Positions 35,100 through 44,545 of a DNA stretch of 64,000 nt are shown here, piece by piece. Position 1 is the stretch's first letter. Every line of letters starts with the position of its first letter. The stretch spans positions 1-64,000 of the forward strand of contig NC_007762.1 of the NCBI RefSeq assembly GCF_000092045.1, written 5' to 3'. The notes below the pieces were generated by a model. The model saw only the letters and a program-made list of their open reading frames with translations. It was not told the DNA's origin and did no database searches. Both the position numbers and the translations under genes were made by a program. The stretch is from Rhizobium etli CFN 42. Lineage in GTDB: Bacteria; Pseudomonadota; Alphaproteobacteria; Rhizobiales; Rhizobiaceae.

Positions 35100-35163
35100 C
35101 GCGTTCGCCGATGTTCTTGATCTCGGCCGCGGTCAGCGACGGAATTTCATGATACTCCATCAC
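34966..35163 (-). pseudogene. VirB11-like ATPase, N-terminal fragment
   Basis: Residues read IPSLTAAEIKNIGERVA, then TNQFISRANPMLSAALPTGE and IVLPPAAADGGAISIRK, the VirB11-type N-terminal domain. It differs clearly from the intact virB11 at 56 kb, so it comes from another type IV secretion system. Walker A and all downstream parts are missing; the DNA passes into the Ulp1-like frame. Confidence 0.65.
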
Positions 35164-35439
35164 ATCGGAATACGCACCAAGCCTTTGGCTTGGTTGATGG
35201 CCTGTTGCTCGGTCAGCTTCGTCGGCCTCGTGAGCCCGGTCTTGACCTCGGCATAACCATTTGCGAGGCACCACTCGATGATGCCCGCAAACCTGGTCAG
35301 CGTTATCTCATGTACTGAACCCGATCGCCTGCGCTCTTCAAGGGTCGTATCAACGCAGAAGCGGGAGCTCTTGACCATCGCCGGTGTGCGTTCAGCCTGT
35401 CCTCCGGTAGCCGTTGTTGGAAGCGGCAACGATGTAGGT
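35164..35439 (-). other. Unassigned fragment between virB11-like and luxI-like remnants
   Basis: An open minus-strand frame holds EWCLANGYAEVKTGLTRPTK but I cannot place it in a family. It is flanked by broken genes on both sides and is probably a remnant itself. Confidence 0.35.
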
Positions 35440-35595
35440 TGGGTCTAGAGTCTCGAAGCCGGATGCTTGGCCGTCTACAACCTTGACCTCCCAGCCTAGC
35501 CGCTCCGAGAAGACGCGAGCGCGTAGCTGGTGGTGTTGGTGAAGGAGCTGAGTTTTGTGGACATTCCGCGGTTTACTGAGCGCGAACACCTGCAT
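35440..35595 (-). pseudogene. LuxI/TraI-type acyl-homoserine lactone synthase, 5' remnant
   Basis: From an ATG at 35595 the frame reads MQVFALSKPRNVHKTQLLHQ, then RARVFSERLGWEVKVVDG and LDPTYIVA, the start of AHL synthases. It breaks off after about 52 of some 200 residues. In Ti plasmids traI lies next to repA, as here, so a tra/trb region was probably lost. Confidence 0.75.
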
Positions 35596-35852
35596 GAATT
35601 TCGCCGTCGTCGTTGAAGTCGGCACAAATCGGAGTCGGCCGCTAGTTGTAAATCTTACAAGGCAGATTCGGTCGTGAAGAATGGTGAAAGCGATCGGCGT
35701 GTGCTGGAATTGCGTTTCGATCGCACTTAGAGATGCGTTACGGTTGTAGGATTCATAGTAAAACAATTGGCGACACTGCTTGGAGGATAGCATCCTAAGT
35801 CTCTGTATTTATAGGAGGTCTGCCCTTGGGTGGCAGAGGTTTTACCCGCTGG

Positions 35853-35874
35853 TTCGTAACCGTTGGTTAACGAA
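35853..35874. promoter_or_regulatory. Imperfect palindrome upstream of repA
   Basis: TTCGT...ACGAA arms with a partly matching core (AACC/GTTAAC) lie about 90 bases before repA. This is where RepA autorepression sites occur in repABC plasmids. A candidate only. Confidence 0.35.
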
Positions 35875-35960
35875 GTATGGTTTGACGCAATCTGGGAATC
35901 GGGTAACTGCTTATCGACGGAAAATCACTGACGATCGCGAAAAAACCGTCGTGAGGAAAA

Positions 35961-37169
35961 ATGATAACAAACCAGCAGCAGATCCAACAAGCTGAATCGT
36001 CGGCGATGAAGATCAGGCGACAGTCACAGTTGTTGTCTTCGCAACTCCAGTCAATTCGCGAACGACTTTATGAGCCTGAGGCTGCAAAATCCCTTAAAAC
36101 TTTTACGTCGCGCGAGGTTGCTGCGCTACTCGGCATTGCGGAATCCACGCTACGCCAGATGTCGCTTGACGGTGAGAGCGCTATCCCCGACCGACAGGAC
36201 AACGGCCGGCGGATCTATACGCTTCACCAGGTAAATCAGATACGTGAGCATCTCGCCCAAAAGCGTCCAAACGAAGCACTGGTGTTCTTGCCCCGACGCC
36301 GGGCGGGTGACAAGCTACAGGTTGTTGCCGTCGCAAACTTCAAGGGCGGCTCGGCTAAAACTACCACAACCGTGCATCTGGCGCACTATCTGGCAATCCG
36401 GGGGCTTCGGGTGCTTGCAATTGATCTAGACCCGCAAGCATCATTGTCGGCAATGTTCGGATACCAGCCCGAGTTCGACGTTGATGAAAACGAAACTGTC
36501 TATGCCGCGATTCGTTACGATGATCGTCGCAGGTCTGTTCACGAGGTAATCAGACGAACCTATTTCGCAGGAATCGATTTGATCCCGGCAAACCTCGAGT
36601 TGATGGAGTACGAACACGAAACTCCGCATGCTATCGCGGATGGCTATGGGCGAGGAGACGAGATCTTTTTTCGCAGGCTTTTGACGGTCATCAGCGAAGT
36701 TGAGGCGGACTACGATATAGTCCTTGTCGATGCCCCTCCCCAGCTCGGTTACCTTACGCTCGGCGCCCTCTGTGCTGCCACCGCGCTGCTTATCACAATT
36801 CATCCAGCAATGATTGACGTTGCCAGTATGAATCAGTTTCTAGCTATGATGAGTGATCTCATGGGCGTGATCGAGAAACGCGGCGGTACACTCAGCCACG
36901 ATTTCATCCGCTATGTGATCACGCGACACAACCCCAACGACGGTCCTCAAGTTAACGTCGTCACTTTGTTACGCTCCCTGTTTAAAGAGGATGTTTTGGC
37001 TCCGGCTGTTGCCGAGACTACTGCGATTGCAAGTGCCGGGCTTGAAAACAAGAGTCTTTATGAATTGTCAAGGGGTGTCGGACGCGATACGCTTAGTCGC
37101 GCACTCGAGTCGGTGGATTCGGTCAATCGCGAGATTTTCCATCATATCAAAAACGTGTGGGGTAGATGA
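35961..37169 (+). CDS. repA: Plasmid partition ATPase RepA
   Basis: A 402-residue ParA-type ATPase. An N-terminal DNA-binding region (FTSREVAALLGIAESTLRQM) precedes the deviant Walker A motif NFKGGSAKTTTTVHLAHYLA, followed by IDLDPQASLSAMFG and DIVLVDAPPQLG. It drives segregation together with RepB and represses the repABC operon. The stop overlaps the repB start (ATGATG). Two starts are possible, at 35961 with AGGA upstream or an ATG at 36006; the first is typical of the family. No defects seen. Confidence 0.95.
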   Translation: MITNQQQIQQAESSAMKIRRQSQLLSSQLQSIRERLYEPEAAKSLKTFTSREVAALLGIAESTLRQMSLDGESAIPDRQDNGRRIYTLHQVNQIREHLAQKRPNEALVFLPRRRAGDKLQVVAVANFKGGSAKTTTTVHLAHYLAIRGLRVLAIDLDPQASLSAMFGYQPEFDVDENETVYAAIRYDDRRRSVHEVIRRTYFAGIDLIPANLELMEYEHETPHAIADGYGRGDEIFFRRLLTVISEVEADYDIVLVDAPPQLGYLTLGALCAATALLITIHPAMIDVASMNQFLAMMSDLMGVIEKRGGTLSHDFIRYVITRHNPNDGPQVNVVTLLRSLFKEDVLAPAVAETTAIASAGLENKSLYELSRGVGRDTLSRALESVDSVNREIFHHIKNVWGR

Positions 37170-38207
37170 TGGTCAATCCCAAAGAGCGAAACCAGCGAAT
37201 GAAGAGCCTGTTTGCTCAGGTCGATACGGAGGTCCTTGCTAAGCAATCGGCACCCTCACGCGCCGAGCAGGAAAAGCGGCGAGTCGGTTCGGTGGCTGTA
37301 AAATCAATGGATCGTGCCTTCGTCTCGATCGAAGATGAGAACAGGCGCCTTCATGATCAGTTGCTTTCGTGTGAATCGGTTATCGAACTCGATCCCGATC
37401 GAGTCGCCCCGTCGTTTATCAGCGACCGCTTGGATATAGAGGGCGATGGTACGTTTCAAGCGTTTGTCGAAGGGATTAGAGAGGCCGGGCAGAAACTTCC
37501 GATCCTCGTGCGTCCCTTGGCTGGGAGGCCAGGTCAATACCAGGCTGCATATGGCCACCGGCGTCTTCGCGCTTGCCAGATACTTAAACGCCCCGTCAAG
37601 GCGATCGTACGCGAGCTAAGCGACGAGGAGCTTGTTATCTCACGGGGTATTGAGAACTCGGAACGACTCAATCTATCCTTCATCGAGCAGGCCCTGTTTG
37701 CCTTTAATCTGAAGGAGCGGAAGTACTCGCGGGAATTAATATCGAACGCGCTTGGACGTAAAGAGGGCCAGCGCCTCGCCTCGATATCGATTCTTACAAA
37801 TACCGCGGCCCTGATACCTGAGGGACTCATCCGGTGATCGGCCCGGCGCCGTCGGTTGGACGTCCAAAATCGGAAAAGCTGGGCGCTCGCGTCCACAATC
37901 GAATCCTGAACGCCCGGCAAAGGGAAATCTTGGCGGAGCTGACTGCGTCTCCAGCATGGGCTCAGTGCCGAAGCGACCAGCGGTTCGCGCTCATCATGGA
38001 AGCGTTTGATCTTTCTGCAAAAAGCAAACCGGATATTGTAGAGTCGCCTTGGACGATGGCATCGTCATAGTAACGAGGCGTACCGATAATTCGACTCGCT
38101 TTTCAATTCCTGACGATCGACTTCCGGGGCTTTCGGACTGGCTGCTGCAACGGCTACCCGATCTCTTTCAGGAGTTCAAAGACGACAAGGGAAGGGTTCT
38201 GGAATGA
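37166..38207 (+). pseudogene. repB: Plasmid partition protein RepB, two frameshifts
   Basis: The first 223 codons are a good ParB-like RepB: VRPLAGRPGQYQAAYGHRRL, ISRGIENSERLNLSFIEQA, and ISNALGRKEGQRLASISIL. At LIR a stop appears; a shifted frame then continues IGPAPSVGRPKSEKLGARV, the normal RepB sequence, as if one G were lost near 37833. A second shift near 38045 leads to DDGIVIVTRRTDN and a proper end QEFKDDKGRVLE with TGA at 38205. The total span fits a full RepB of about 340 residues. If the shifts are real, partition would fail unless another replicon helps. Confidence 0.88.
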
Positions 38208-38221
38208 TCTAGAAACGAGAA

Positions 38222-38340
38222 ATGGAAAAAGGGCCTATCGACTGCAATCGACAGACCCTTCAATCACGGCCAACGGAGCATCTCGGCACCGTCAACGTCA
38301 GCTCTAGCGGGCTAATTCTAAGACGGATAAGGGTGTTAAT
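38222..38340 (-). ncRNA. Candidate counter-transcribed RNA in the repB-repC gap
   Basis: repABC plasmids make a small antisense RNA here that limits repC translation. On the minus strand a hairpin (GGGTCTGTCGA paired with TCGATAGGCCC, two weak positions) ends in a T-run at about 38224, as expected for its terminator. The start of the RNA is not resolved. Confidence 0.55.
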
Positions 38341-38448
38341 CAAGTCGCTGTAACTGTCAGGGACGGTTTTTTTGCGCTTAGCTTCCGGCGGCTTCCTGAA
38401 AAATCGCATTATTGGGACTGCGATCGAGAGATCCGCAGCAGGATAGCT

Positions 38449-39711
38449 ATGACTGAAGCTTTGTCAGTGGCGTCGTTCCGACGCGTGACTCCTGGAATTG
38501 CCGCAAGTGCACGTCTTGCAATGGCAAACGACATACCAGATACGACAAAATCGGAAATGGCTTTGCTCCTGAAGAAGGCTGCTCCAGTTTTGGGCATAGA
38601 TGGCACGACGTATCATGTAATGGATATCCTTCTCGGTCTTTCCCAGGCCGATGACTGGAAAGGCTCTGGGCGTCCAATCGTGGCCATATCTAATGCGAAA
38701 CTCGCTGAGTATACGCTGCGCTCGCAGCGCACCGTAATGCGATGCATCCGACGGCTCGTAGAGGCGGGTGTTGCAGCCTACCGGGACAGTTCGACAGGTC
38801 GGCGCTTTGTATATCGCAACGATAAAGGCGAAGTGACGGCTGGCTTTGGAATTGACTTCACACCATCCCGTGTAAGGGCTGGCGAACTTAAGCAGGCGGT
38901 GATCCAGTACCATCAGCAATTGAACGCCGAACTCGCTGCCAAACGCGACATCAGCCGCCTGTCGCGTGCGATTGAAGATCTCTGCCTGTCCAATCCCTCG
39001 CAGATGACGACTGAAAGATCCGAGCTCGAGTCCATACTGGCGGGTGGGGGCGGGTTGGTTGAACGCGCAAATCGTATAAGTTCGCTTCACGAACAGGCGT
39101 TGGCTGCATTGGCGCCGGAGGACATTCCGTTCCGTTTGTCATGCGAGGGTGACATTGATGACAGCGCTAATATCAATACAACCCATGAATCAGAATCTGA
39201 AAGTAGAAAATTGCGGGCCCGCTCTACAGAGCGGGAACAAATTAGCAAGAACGACCGCTCCGCGGTCGAAATGGCTTTTAAAAGAAAGTCTCGCGAAGCG
39301 GAGGGGGTTAAGCAAGACAACGGAAGTTGCGATGGCCGCGACTCTTCCACGATCCAAGGGGAGGTTTTGGGCTCTGTGTCAGTTGGGCTCATTCGCGCGG
39401 CGTGCCCCGGTGCTCAATCAATGATAGGCCAAGAGTTCGAAAGTTGGTATGCGATCGGCCGGTCAGGCGAAACGCTGCGCAGGATGATAGGGTTGTCCGA
39501 AGCAGGTTGGGCAGATGGTCAGAAGAAAGTGGGCCAGTACGCGGCAGCGGCGATCTTAGCGACCGTGCTTGAAAAGTCAATTCGAGATCCGGAGCAGATT
39601 TCCAGGCCGGGGGGCTATTTCCGGGCCATGATAGATCGAGCGATCGTCGGAAGGCTGAACCTGGAGCGGAGCCTTTTCGGACTGGCAGACAGCAGGTATG
39701 AAAGTTCATGA
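38449..39711 (+). CDS. repC: Replication initiator RepC
   Basis: A 420-residue initiator of the repABC family. The N-terminal half shows ISNAKLAEYTLRSQRTVMR (winged-helix DNA binding), GRRFVYRNDKGEVTAGFGID and the conserved FTPSR. A charged linker (about 245-300) and a conserved C-terminal domain (GWADGQKKVGQYAAAAILAT, then RPGGYFRAMIDRA) follow. The origin of such plasmids lies inside repC, often in the AT-richer middle part. It reads through without frameshift, in contrast to repB. The long leader between repB and repC is the target of the antisense RNA. Confidence 0.95.
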   Translation: MTEALSVASFRRVTPGIAASARLAMANDIPDTTKSEMALLLKKAAPVLGIDGTTYHVMDILLGLSQADDWKGSGRPIVAISNAKLAEYTLRSQRTVMRCIRRLVEAGVAAYRDSSTGRRFVYRNDKGEVTAGFGIDFTPSRVRAGELKQAVIQYHQQLNAELAAKRDISRLSRAIEDLCLSNPSQMTTERSELESILAGGGGLVERANRISSLHEQALAALAPEDIPFRLSCEGDIDDSANINTTHESESESRKLRARSTEREQISKNDRSAVEMAFKRKSREAEGVKQDNGSCDGRDSSTIQGEVLGSVSVGLIRAACPGAQSMIGQEFESWYAIGRSGETLRRMIGLSEAGWADGQKKVGQYAAAAILATVLEKSIRDPEQISRPGGYFRAMIDRAIVGRLNLERSLFGLADSRYESS

Positions 39712-40186
39712 GAGGAGTAACAGCTGTTACCTGTCCGGCCGGCCCAACAACTGATCGCTTGCGTCCATATGTGCGGCCTGTTGTTGCGTTCGCACATGAA
39801 CGCTGGCCAAGATGGTTTCCGCAACACAGGCCCAGACATCAAGTCGGCCTTGAGGGTCCAAAGGGATGCCCAGAGTATCCTGTGTCCCGGATCGATCGAT
39901 CACACCATCTGCTATTATCTTGCAAGTTGTCGTATTACCAACACGTGGTGAAGATCACGTTTCTCCTCTCGAAACAGAGATTCATGCGACTTCAGGTCGC
40001 ACTCCGGCGTCAAGGACGACGCGGTCTCCCCCAATTTTTCCGCCGCTGCGCTTCTCAGAAAAATCGGTTCCCCCGCTTGCCGCCGCTGGCGGTCGCGTTC
40101 CGCGATCCCTGGCCCCTCGCGGCTACGGTGCGGTCTCCTTTCGTCAGAGACAGAAAGGAGAAACTGATATGTCCGATGACTGGTAC
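39712..40186. other. Intergenic stretch after repC, no gene seen
   Basis: About 475 bases between repC and the left end of the IS66 remnant. Open frames are short and unlike known proteins. Confidence 0.4.
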
Positions 40187-40238
40187 GTAAGCGTCCGAGG
40201 AGCGCCGCCTTGAGCGCGTAGGATGAATCTGTCGTTTT

Positions 40239-40651
40239 GTGGCTATGGACAGGCATATGGACAGTTTTCGGACAGCGGTGAGCCGGCTTGAAATCATCGA
40301 CATGGGGCGTCGGCGGCGTTTTACCGCCGAAGCGAAGCTGAAGATGCGTTTTCTGGCCATCGTCGCCAGGTTTCCGCGACGGCGGCGAAGCATGGGGTTT
40401 CCCGCTCGCAACTGTATCGCTGGCGTCAGTTGGTGCAGACCGGCAATCTGGGCAGCATTCGGATTGAGGGCTTCGTGCCGGCGTTGATCACGCCGGACGC
40501 CCCTGCGCCCGTGCCGGCTGCATCGAAGCCGGTCGCGGGTGGTGGTCGTATGGAGGTGCTGAGCGCGAACGGCCGGCGCGTGATCGTCGACCGTGACGTA
40601 GACGTCGCTGTGCTGCTGCGCATCCTGCGCGGGCTGGAGACGTTGCGATGA
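40239..40651 (+). pseudogene. tnpA: IS66 TnpA, frameshifted
   Basis: The first part reads DMGRRRRFTAEAKLK; after a slip near 40348 the next frame reads SATAAKHGVSRSQLYRWRQL and runs to the ATGA overlap with tnpB. These are the helix-turn-helix hallmarks of IS66 orf1. Confidence 0.8.
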
Positions 40652-40800
40652 TCCCGATCCCGACAGGCGTTCGGGTGTGGCTGGCGACGGGCCATACGGA
40701 TATGCGGTGCGGGTTCCCGTCCTTGGCGCTGCGGGTGCAGGAGGTGCTGAAACATGACCCGCTGGGCGGTCATCTGTTCTGCTTCAGGGGCAAGCGCGGA
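40648..40800 (+). pseudogene. tnpB: IS66 TnpB, 5' part
   Basis: From the ATG overlapping tnpA the frame reads PIPTGVRVWLATGHTDMRCG and LGGHLFCFRGKRG, then leaves the family where the inserted module begins. Confidence 0.85.
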
Positions 40801-41293
40801 CAACTACCGACATTCTGCATACGTTTCCCGTTATTCGACGATTGCCTATCCTTGGCACCCGCTGTTCGGGAGGAAAGTGCAGGTCTCACCGTTCAGGCGT
40901 GGCAAAAGTTTAACCTGCATCTACACGGATGAGCGTCCAGATCTGTGCCGCGAGTTGCCGAATTGGATGTTCGATCAAAGCTATTGCACTACCATGGCGC
41001 TAGGGCTGCCTGAGATCAGCATTGCCGGTCTCAACGAATTGGCAGCGGCGCTGGCATCGTTCGGCGCGACTCACGCAATAGGAGCAAAATACCGTCCTTC
41101 GAGGAAGAAGGAGAAGGAGAAGGATGATGCGAAGCAGGCGACATCAAAATCGCGACCAACTCGTTCTGCAGTTGGAGCGCCAAAATCTACAGGTTCCGGC
41201 GGTCAAGAACGTCAAAGGGTTGGAGGAAGCGCTGGCGGATCTTCTGCTGGAAGCTTTGGACGCGAACAGAATGACGAAGACGGGAGGCGTTGA
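40801..41293 (+). CDS. DUF5372-like protein of the recombinase module
   Basis: The frame enters from tnpB DNA and reads IAYPWHPLFGRKVQV, ERPDLCRELPNWMFDQSYC and GLPEISIAGLNELAAALAS. This small protein type commonly precedes large serine recombinases in mobile modules; its role is unknown. The conserved part spans about 90 residues and ends near 41075; the remaining Lys/Gly/Ser-rich tail overlaps the next small gene in another frame and may not be native. No ATG or GTG lies between the insertion edge and the domain, so the start is unclear and the gene may be 5'-truncated. Confidence 0.55.
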
Positions 41294-41315
41294 TGAACAC
41301 GAAGATCACGCCTGA
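41124..41315 (+). CDS. Small protein between DUF5372 and the recombinase
   Basis: A 63-residue frame, LVLQLERQNLQVPAVKNVKG then LEEALADLLLEALDANR, predicted to be helical. It overlaps the start of the recombinase gene, as expected in a compact module. I do not recognise its function. The overlap with the tail of the DUF5372 frame means only one of the two may be real in that stretch. Confidence 0.5.
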   Translation: MMRSRRHQNRDQLVLQLERQNLQVPAVKNVKGLEEALADLLLEALDANRMTKTGGVDEHEDHA

Positions 41316-43377
41316 CCATCTTGGCCGCGCCGCTGTGGTCTATGTCCGCCAGTCCACAATGACTCAGGTCACCGGCAATCTGGAAAGTCAGCGCCGGCAG
41401 TATGATCTGGCTGGAGCTGCCGCAACGACCGGCTTTGCATCGGTGACCGTAATCGATGACGATCTCGGCCGCTCCGGCTCAGGCAGCATGGAACGGCCTG
41501 GATTCGAACGGCTTGTGGCACAGGTTTGCTCCGGCGATGTGGGAGCGGTCTATTGCATCGAGGCATCCCGCCTGGCGCGCAATGGCAGGGACTGGCATCA
41601 TCTGATCGACCTTTGCGCCCTTGCCGGTACGCTGGTCATTGATCCGGATGGTGCCTATGACCCGCGGCTCGTCAACGATCGTCTGCTGCTTGGATTGAAA
41701 GGCACGATGTCGGAGTATGAGCTTAGCTTGATGCGTCAGCGCGGCATCGCAGCACGCGGTTCCAAGGCTGGACGCGGGGAACTGCGGTTCATGTTGCCGC
41801 CGGGCTTGTGCTGGAGCGAAGTGGGCAAGATCGAGATCGACCCGGACGAACATGTGGCTGAGACGATCAGGCTTGTCTTTGCCAAATTCCGGGAGCTGGG
41901 AAGTGGACGACAGGTCTTTTTGTGGCTGCGGTCGGCCGATATCAAGATGCCGGTCGTTCTGCGCAATGTGGACGTCTGCAAGCTCGTCTGGAAAGCGCCA
42001 GCGTACCACAGCGTCATGCAGATCCTCCACAACCCACTCTATGCAGGCGCCTATGCCTTCGGAAGACGCGCACAGCGAACGCGGATCATCGATGGTCGCG
42101 CTCGCAAAGCCACCGGGGTGCGCAAACCCCGGGATGAATGGAGCGTGTTGCTGCGCGACAATCATCAAGGTTACATCAGTTGGCGGGAATACGAGGAGAA
42201 CCACAAGCTCCTGGCCGAGAACGCGCACATGAAGAAGAACTGCGATCGCAAGTCAGCGCGTGGCGGCCGTGCCCTTTTGACCGGGCTGATGCGATGCGGT
42301 CGCTGTGGCCGAATGATGCGCGTCTTCTACGGCAGCGCGAAGGGCAACGCGCATCGCTATCAGTGCCGCGGCGACGATGCACACGTGGGTGTCGGCCTTT
42401 GTATCGGCATTGGCGGCGTCAGGGTCGATCGCGCCGTTGCGGTCCAGATTCTGGAAGCGGTGTCTTATCGTGCCGTCGAAGCGGCAATCTTCGCCTCGGA
42501 TCAAGTCGAGCGGTCCCGAAGAGATGGCATTGCGGCACTCGAGCGGGATCTCGAAGGCTCACGCTACGAAGCGCTGTTGGCCAGTCGCAGGTATGAGCTT
42601 GTGGACCCGGCCAAGCGGCATGTTGCACGCGAACTGGAGGCCCGATGGAATGATGCCCTGGAGCGAGTGGGCGTGCTTGAGCGCAAGATCAAGGACCTGT
42701 CCGCGCTGTCAGCAGCGCGCCCCGTCATCGATCGTGGCCGACTCCTGCAGCTTGCCCAGGATCTCCCGACCGTCTGGAATGCGCCCTCCACTGAGACGAG
42801 AACAAAGCAGCGGCTCATTCACATCCTGGTTCAGGAGATTATTTGCGATCTCGACGATGCGACCAACGAGGCGGTGCTGTTGATCCATTGGACCGGAGGT
42901 CGGCACACAGAGGTGCGTGTGGCGCGCGTCAAGACCGGAAGATATCCTGCTGAGCTCGCACCATCGGCCGTCGAAGCACTGCGCAAACTGGGCGGACATT
43001 GGCCAGATCGGGAACTCGCGGTCTCCCTCAATCGGATGCTTTGCAAGACAGGTAATGGCGAGAGCTGGACGGCCGTGCGTGTTCGTGACATGCGCGAGCG
43101 TCTGGGAATTCCCGAATATGATGCCACCAAAGTGGAGATACCGATGATCAGCTTGATGAAAGCGGCGGAGAAACTCGGTATTTGCGTGGGATCGGCCAAA
43201 AGCCTGGTGCAGAGGAATTCTTCCTGCAACGCAAATCCTTCCTGGCTCGCCGTGGATGGTTCCGGTAGATGCGTTAACCTCGGAAGCCGTCCAGGGGTGC
43301 AGGGTGTCGTCGATCGACGCCCCAAGTTTTATGAAGATTATCAATACGATAAAGTCGCCCGGTTGCCCGGAATTTGA
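41293..43377 (+). CDS. Large serine recombinase
   Basis: A 694-residue recombinase from the ATG at 41293 (GGGAGG upstream). The resolvase domain has VVYVRQSTMTQVTGNLESQ (Ser nucleophile in the YVRQS motif), VIDDDLGRSGSG and EASRLARNGRDWHHLID. The recombinase domain follows, with the zinc ribbon GLMRCGRCGRMMRVFYG and a later Cys pair in YQCRGDDAHVG. A coiled-coil-rich segment (about 400-490) and a C-terminal extension follow. It is probably the transposing enzyme of the inserted module and reads through intact. The final 25 residues may come from the insertion junction. Confidence 0.92.
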   Translation: MNTKITPDHLGRAAVVYVRQSTMTQVTGNLESQRRQYDLAGAAATTGFASVTVIDDDLGRSGSGSMERPGFERLVAQVCSGDVGAVYCIEASRLARNGRDWHHLIDLCALAGTLVIDPDGAYDPRLVNDRLLLGLKGTMSEYELSLMRQRGIAARGSKAGRGELRFMLPPGLCWSEVGKIEIDPDEHVAETIRLVFAKFRELGSGRQVFLWLRSADIKMPVVLRNVDVCKLVWKAPAYHSVMQILHNPLYAGAYAFGRRAQRTRIIDGRARKATGVRKPRDEWSVLLRDNHQGYISWREYEENHKLLAENAHMKKNCDRKSARGGRALLTGLMRCGRCGRMMRVFYGSAKGNAHRYQCRGDDAHVGVGLCIGIGGVRVDRAVAVQILEAVSYRAVEAAIFASDQVERSRRDGIAALERDLEGSRYEALLASRRYELVDPAKRHVARELEARWNDALERVGVLERKIKDLSALSAARPVIDRGRLLQLAQDLPTVWNAPSTETRTKQRLIHILVQEIICDLDDATNEAVLLIHWTGGRHTEVRVARVKTGRYPAELAPSAVEALRKLGGHWPDRELAVSLNRMLCKTGNGESWTAVRVRDMRERLGIPEYDATKVEIPMISLMKAAEKLGICVGSAKSLVQRNSSCNANPSWLAVDGSGRCVNLGSRPGVQGVVDRRPKFYEDYQYDKVARLPGI

Positions 43378-43405
43378 TGGAGGGATGCATTATGAAGCGC
43401 ACTGT

Positions 43406-43497
43406 GGTGATCTGATCAAGGTCGTTTGGCACGATGGCCAGGGAGCCTGCCTGTTCACAAAACGGCTCGAAAGAGGCAGGTTTAAATGGCCTTCGTA
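43406..43497 (+). pseudogene. tnpB: IS66 TnpB, 3' part
   Basis: Resumes the TnpB core GDLIKVVWHDGQGACLFTKR, then LERGRFKWPS, and is cut off after that. It continues the part that ends at 40800. Confidence 0.85.
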
Positions 43498-43878
43498 CTA
43501 CGTCCATCAACTCGCAGTGCTTGCGGGTTTCAGGCTTATCGTCCTCGCCAATCGCATCGACTGCGCGGACGCATTCTTGCTGGAACTGCATGACGAGCTC
43601 GCCGAGGGTTGCGGCAGACAATGCAAAAGCATCGATGCGAAGCTTCAAGGATCTTGTTTCCCATTTGCTTTGTTCTCGACTGCCTACACGCACCTGGAAT
43701 CCGGGTCTACTAAAGCCTTGGGCCGGGCGCCCCCCGGATTCCGCCATACCTTACTCCCAGCGCCTCCTGAGGAATGCGCGCCACTAACGATCAGTGAGTC
43801 TACGGCTTTTGTCTTGATCCCAACGAAGTGTTTCTAATGAAATACAAAATGCCTTGATGGATCGCGCCTGAGGGGTAA
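43498..43878. other. Unassigned stretch before virF
   Basis: About 380 bases after the TnpB fragment. A minus-strand frame contains KLRIDAFALSAATLGELVMQ, which I do not recognise. No gene is called. Confidence 0.35.
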
Positions 43879-43890
43879 TGTGATTGAAAG
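43879..43890 (+). promoter_or_regulatory. Vir-box candidate upstream of virF
   Basis: TGTGATTGAAAG matches the VirG-binding consensus TNCAATTGAAAY at about nine positions and lies some 20 bases before the virF start. Spacing to a promoter cannot be checked. Confidence 0.35.
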
Positions 43891-43909
43891 AAACAAGAGG
43901 AGCTCAATT

Positions 43910-44521
43910 ATGGATAGTTCCACTCTGCAAGGTGGCGGATCCGGAACTGTAGCCGCGCATGACGCCCGCGAGACACAATTGCTTGATCTACCCGACTCGC
44001 TGCTGACGGAAGTAGCGAAACGTTTGACTACAGAAAATCCAGTCGAGACAGCGGAAAATGTCGCAAATTTTAACGAAACTCATGCCTTGACCAGCCTTTC
44101 GACTCGAACAGAACCTTTCGAGACGTTTAAATCGCGCCTCAAAATACTCAGCTATCATGCGAAACTGCTGCCTCACACGGTTAGGCACGCACCAACACTT
44201 CCAGACGGGGAACGGCTGACTGAAAACCAACTGGCACGCATGCAAAGCGAAGTTGCATATCGTCCAGTGTTGGGCACCGCGTATACCCATCACGCTGGCC
44301 AAGCTCCAGAACGGTTGGCAGGGACCGACTTGGCCCGTAGAATCGAGGGCATCTCTGACGAGGTCTTCGACGTGGCGGAACCCGTAATGTTTAGGGAGAT
44401 CTCCGCTCATGAGTTGATGCCGAAGATTCGGCCGATCGCCAAATCAATTAAGGAAGCCCATGACGGTGCGCGAGCGGAATTGATGTCTGCGGATAGGCAG
44501 AGGGAAGGACGCGGTCGATAA
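43910..44521 (+). CDS. virF: Translocated F-box effector VirF
   Basis: A 203-residue protein resembling VirF of octopine Ti plasmids over its length. The N-terminal F-box is LLDLPDSLLTEVAKRL; a conserved middle reads SRLKILSYHAKLL and TLPDGERLTENQLARM, and the C-terminus ARAELMSADRQREGRGR has the Arg-rich tail that serves as a type IV secretion signal. In plants VirF joins an SCF ubiquitin ligase and helps degrade VIP1 and VirE2. I use the ATG at 43910 because it matches family length; an in-frame start at 43880 is possible. It is the first gene of the vir block. Confidence 0.92.
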   Translation: MDSSTLQGGGSGTVAAHDARETQLLDLPDSLLTEVAKRLTTENPVETAENVANFNETHALTSLSTRTEPFETFKSRLKILSYHAKLLPHTVRHAPTLPDGERLTENQLARMQSEVAYRPVLGTAYTHHAGQAPERLAGTDLARRIEGISDEVFDVAEPVMFREISAHELMPKIRPIAKSIKEAHDGARAELMSADRQREGRGR

Positions 44522-44545
44522 TATTTCCCGCGCCGCTACAGTGCC

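Larger units (their letters stand above)
40187..43497 (+). mobile_element. IS66-family remnant split by a serine-recombinase module
   Basis: The left end GTAAGCGTCCGAGGAGCGCC matches IS66-type termini. tnpA (frameshifted) and the first part of tnpB follow. tnpB stops matching after FRGKRG at 40800 and resumes with GDLIKVVWHDGQGACLFT at about 43406, with the recombinase module between. tnpC and the right end are missing. Confidence 0.8.

Noticed and set aside
34966..35163. TrbB of the Ti conjugation system, expected next to traI
   Set aside because: The motifs (TNQFISRANPMLSAALPTGE) fit VirB11 better than TrbB, so I call it virB11-like.
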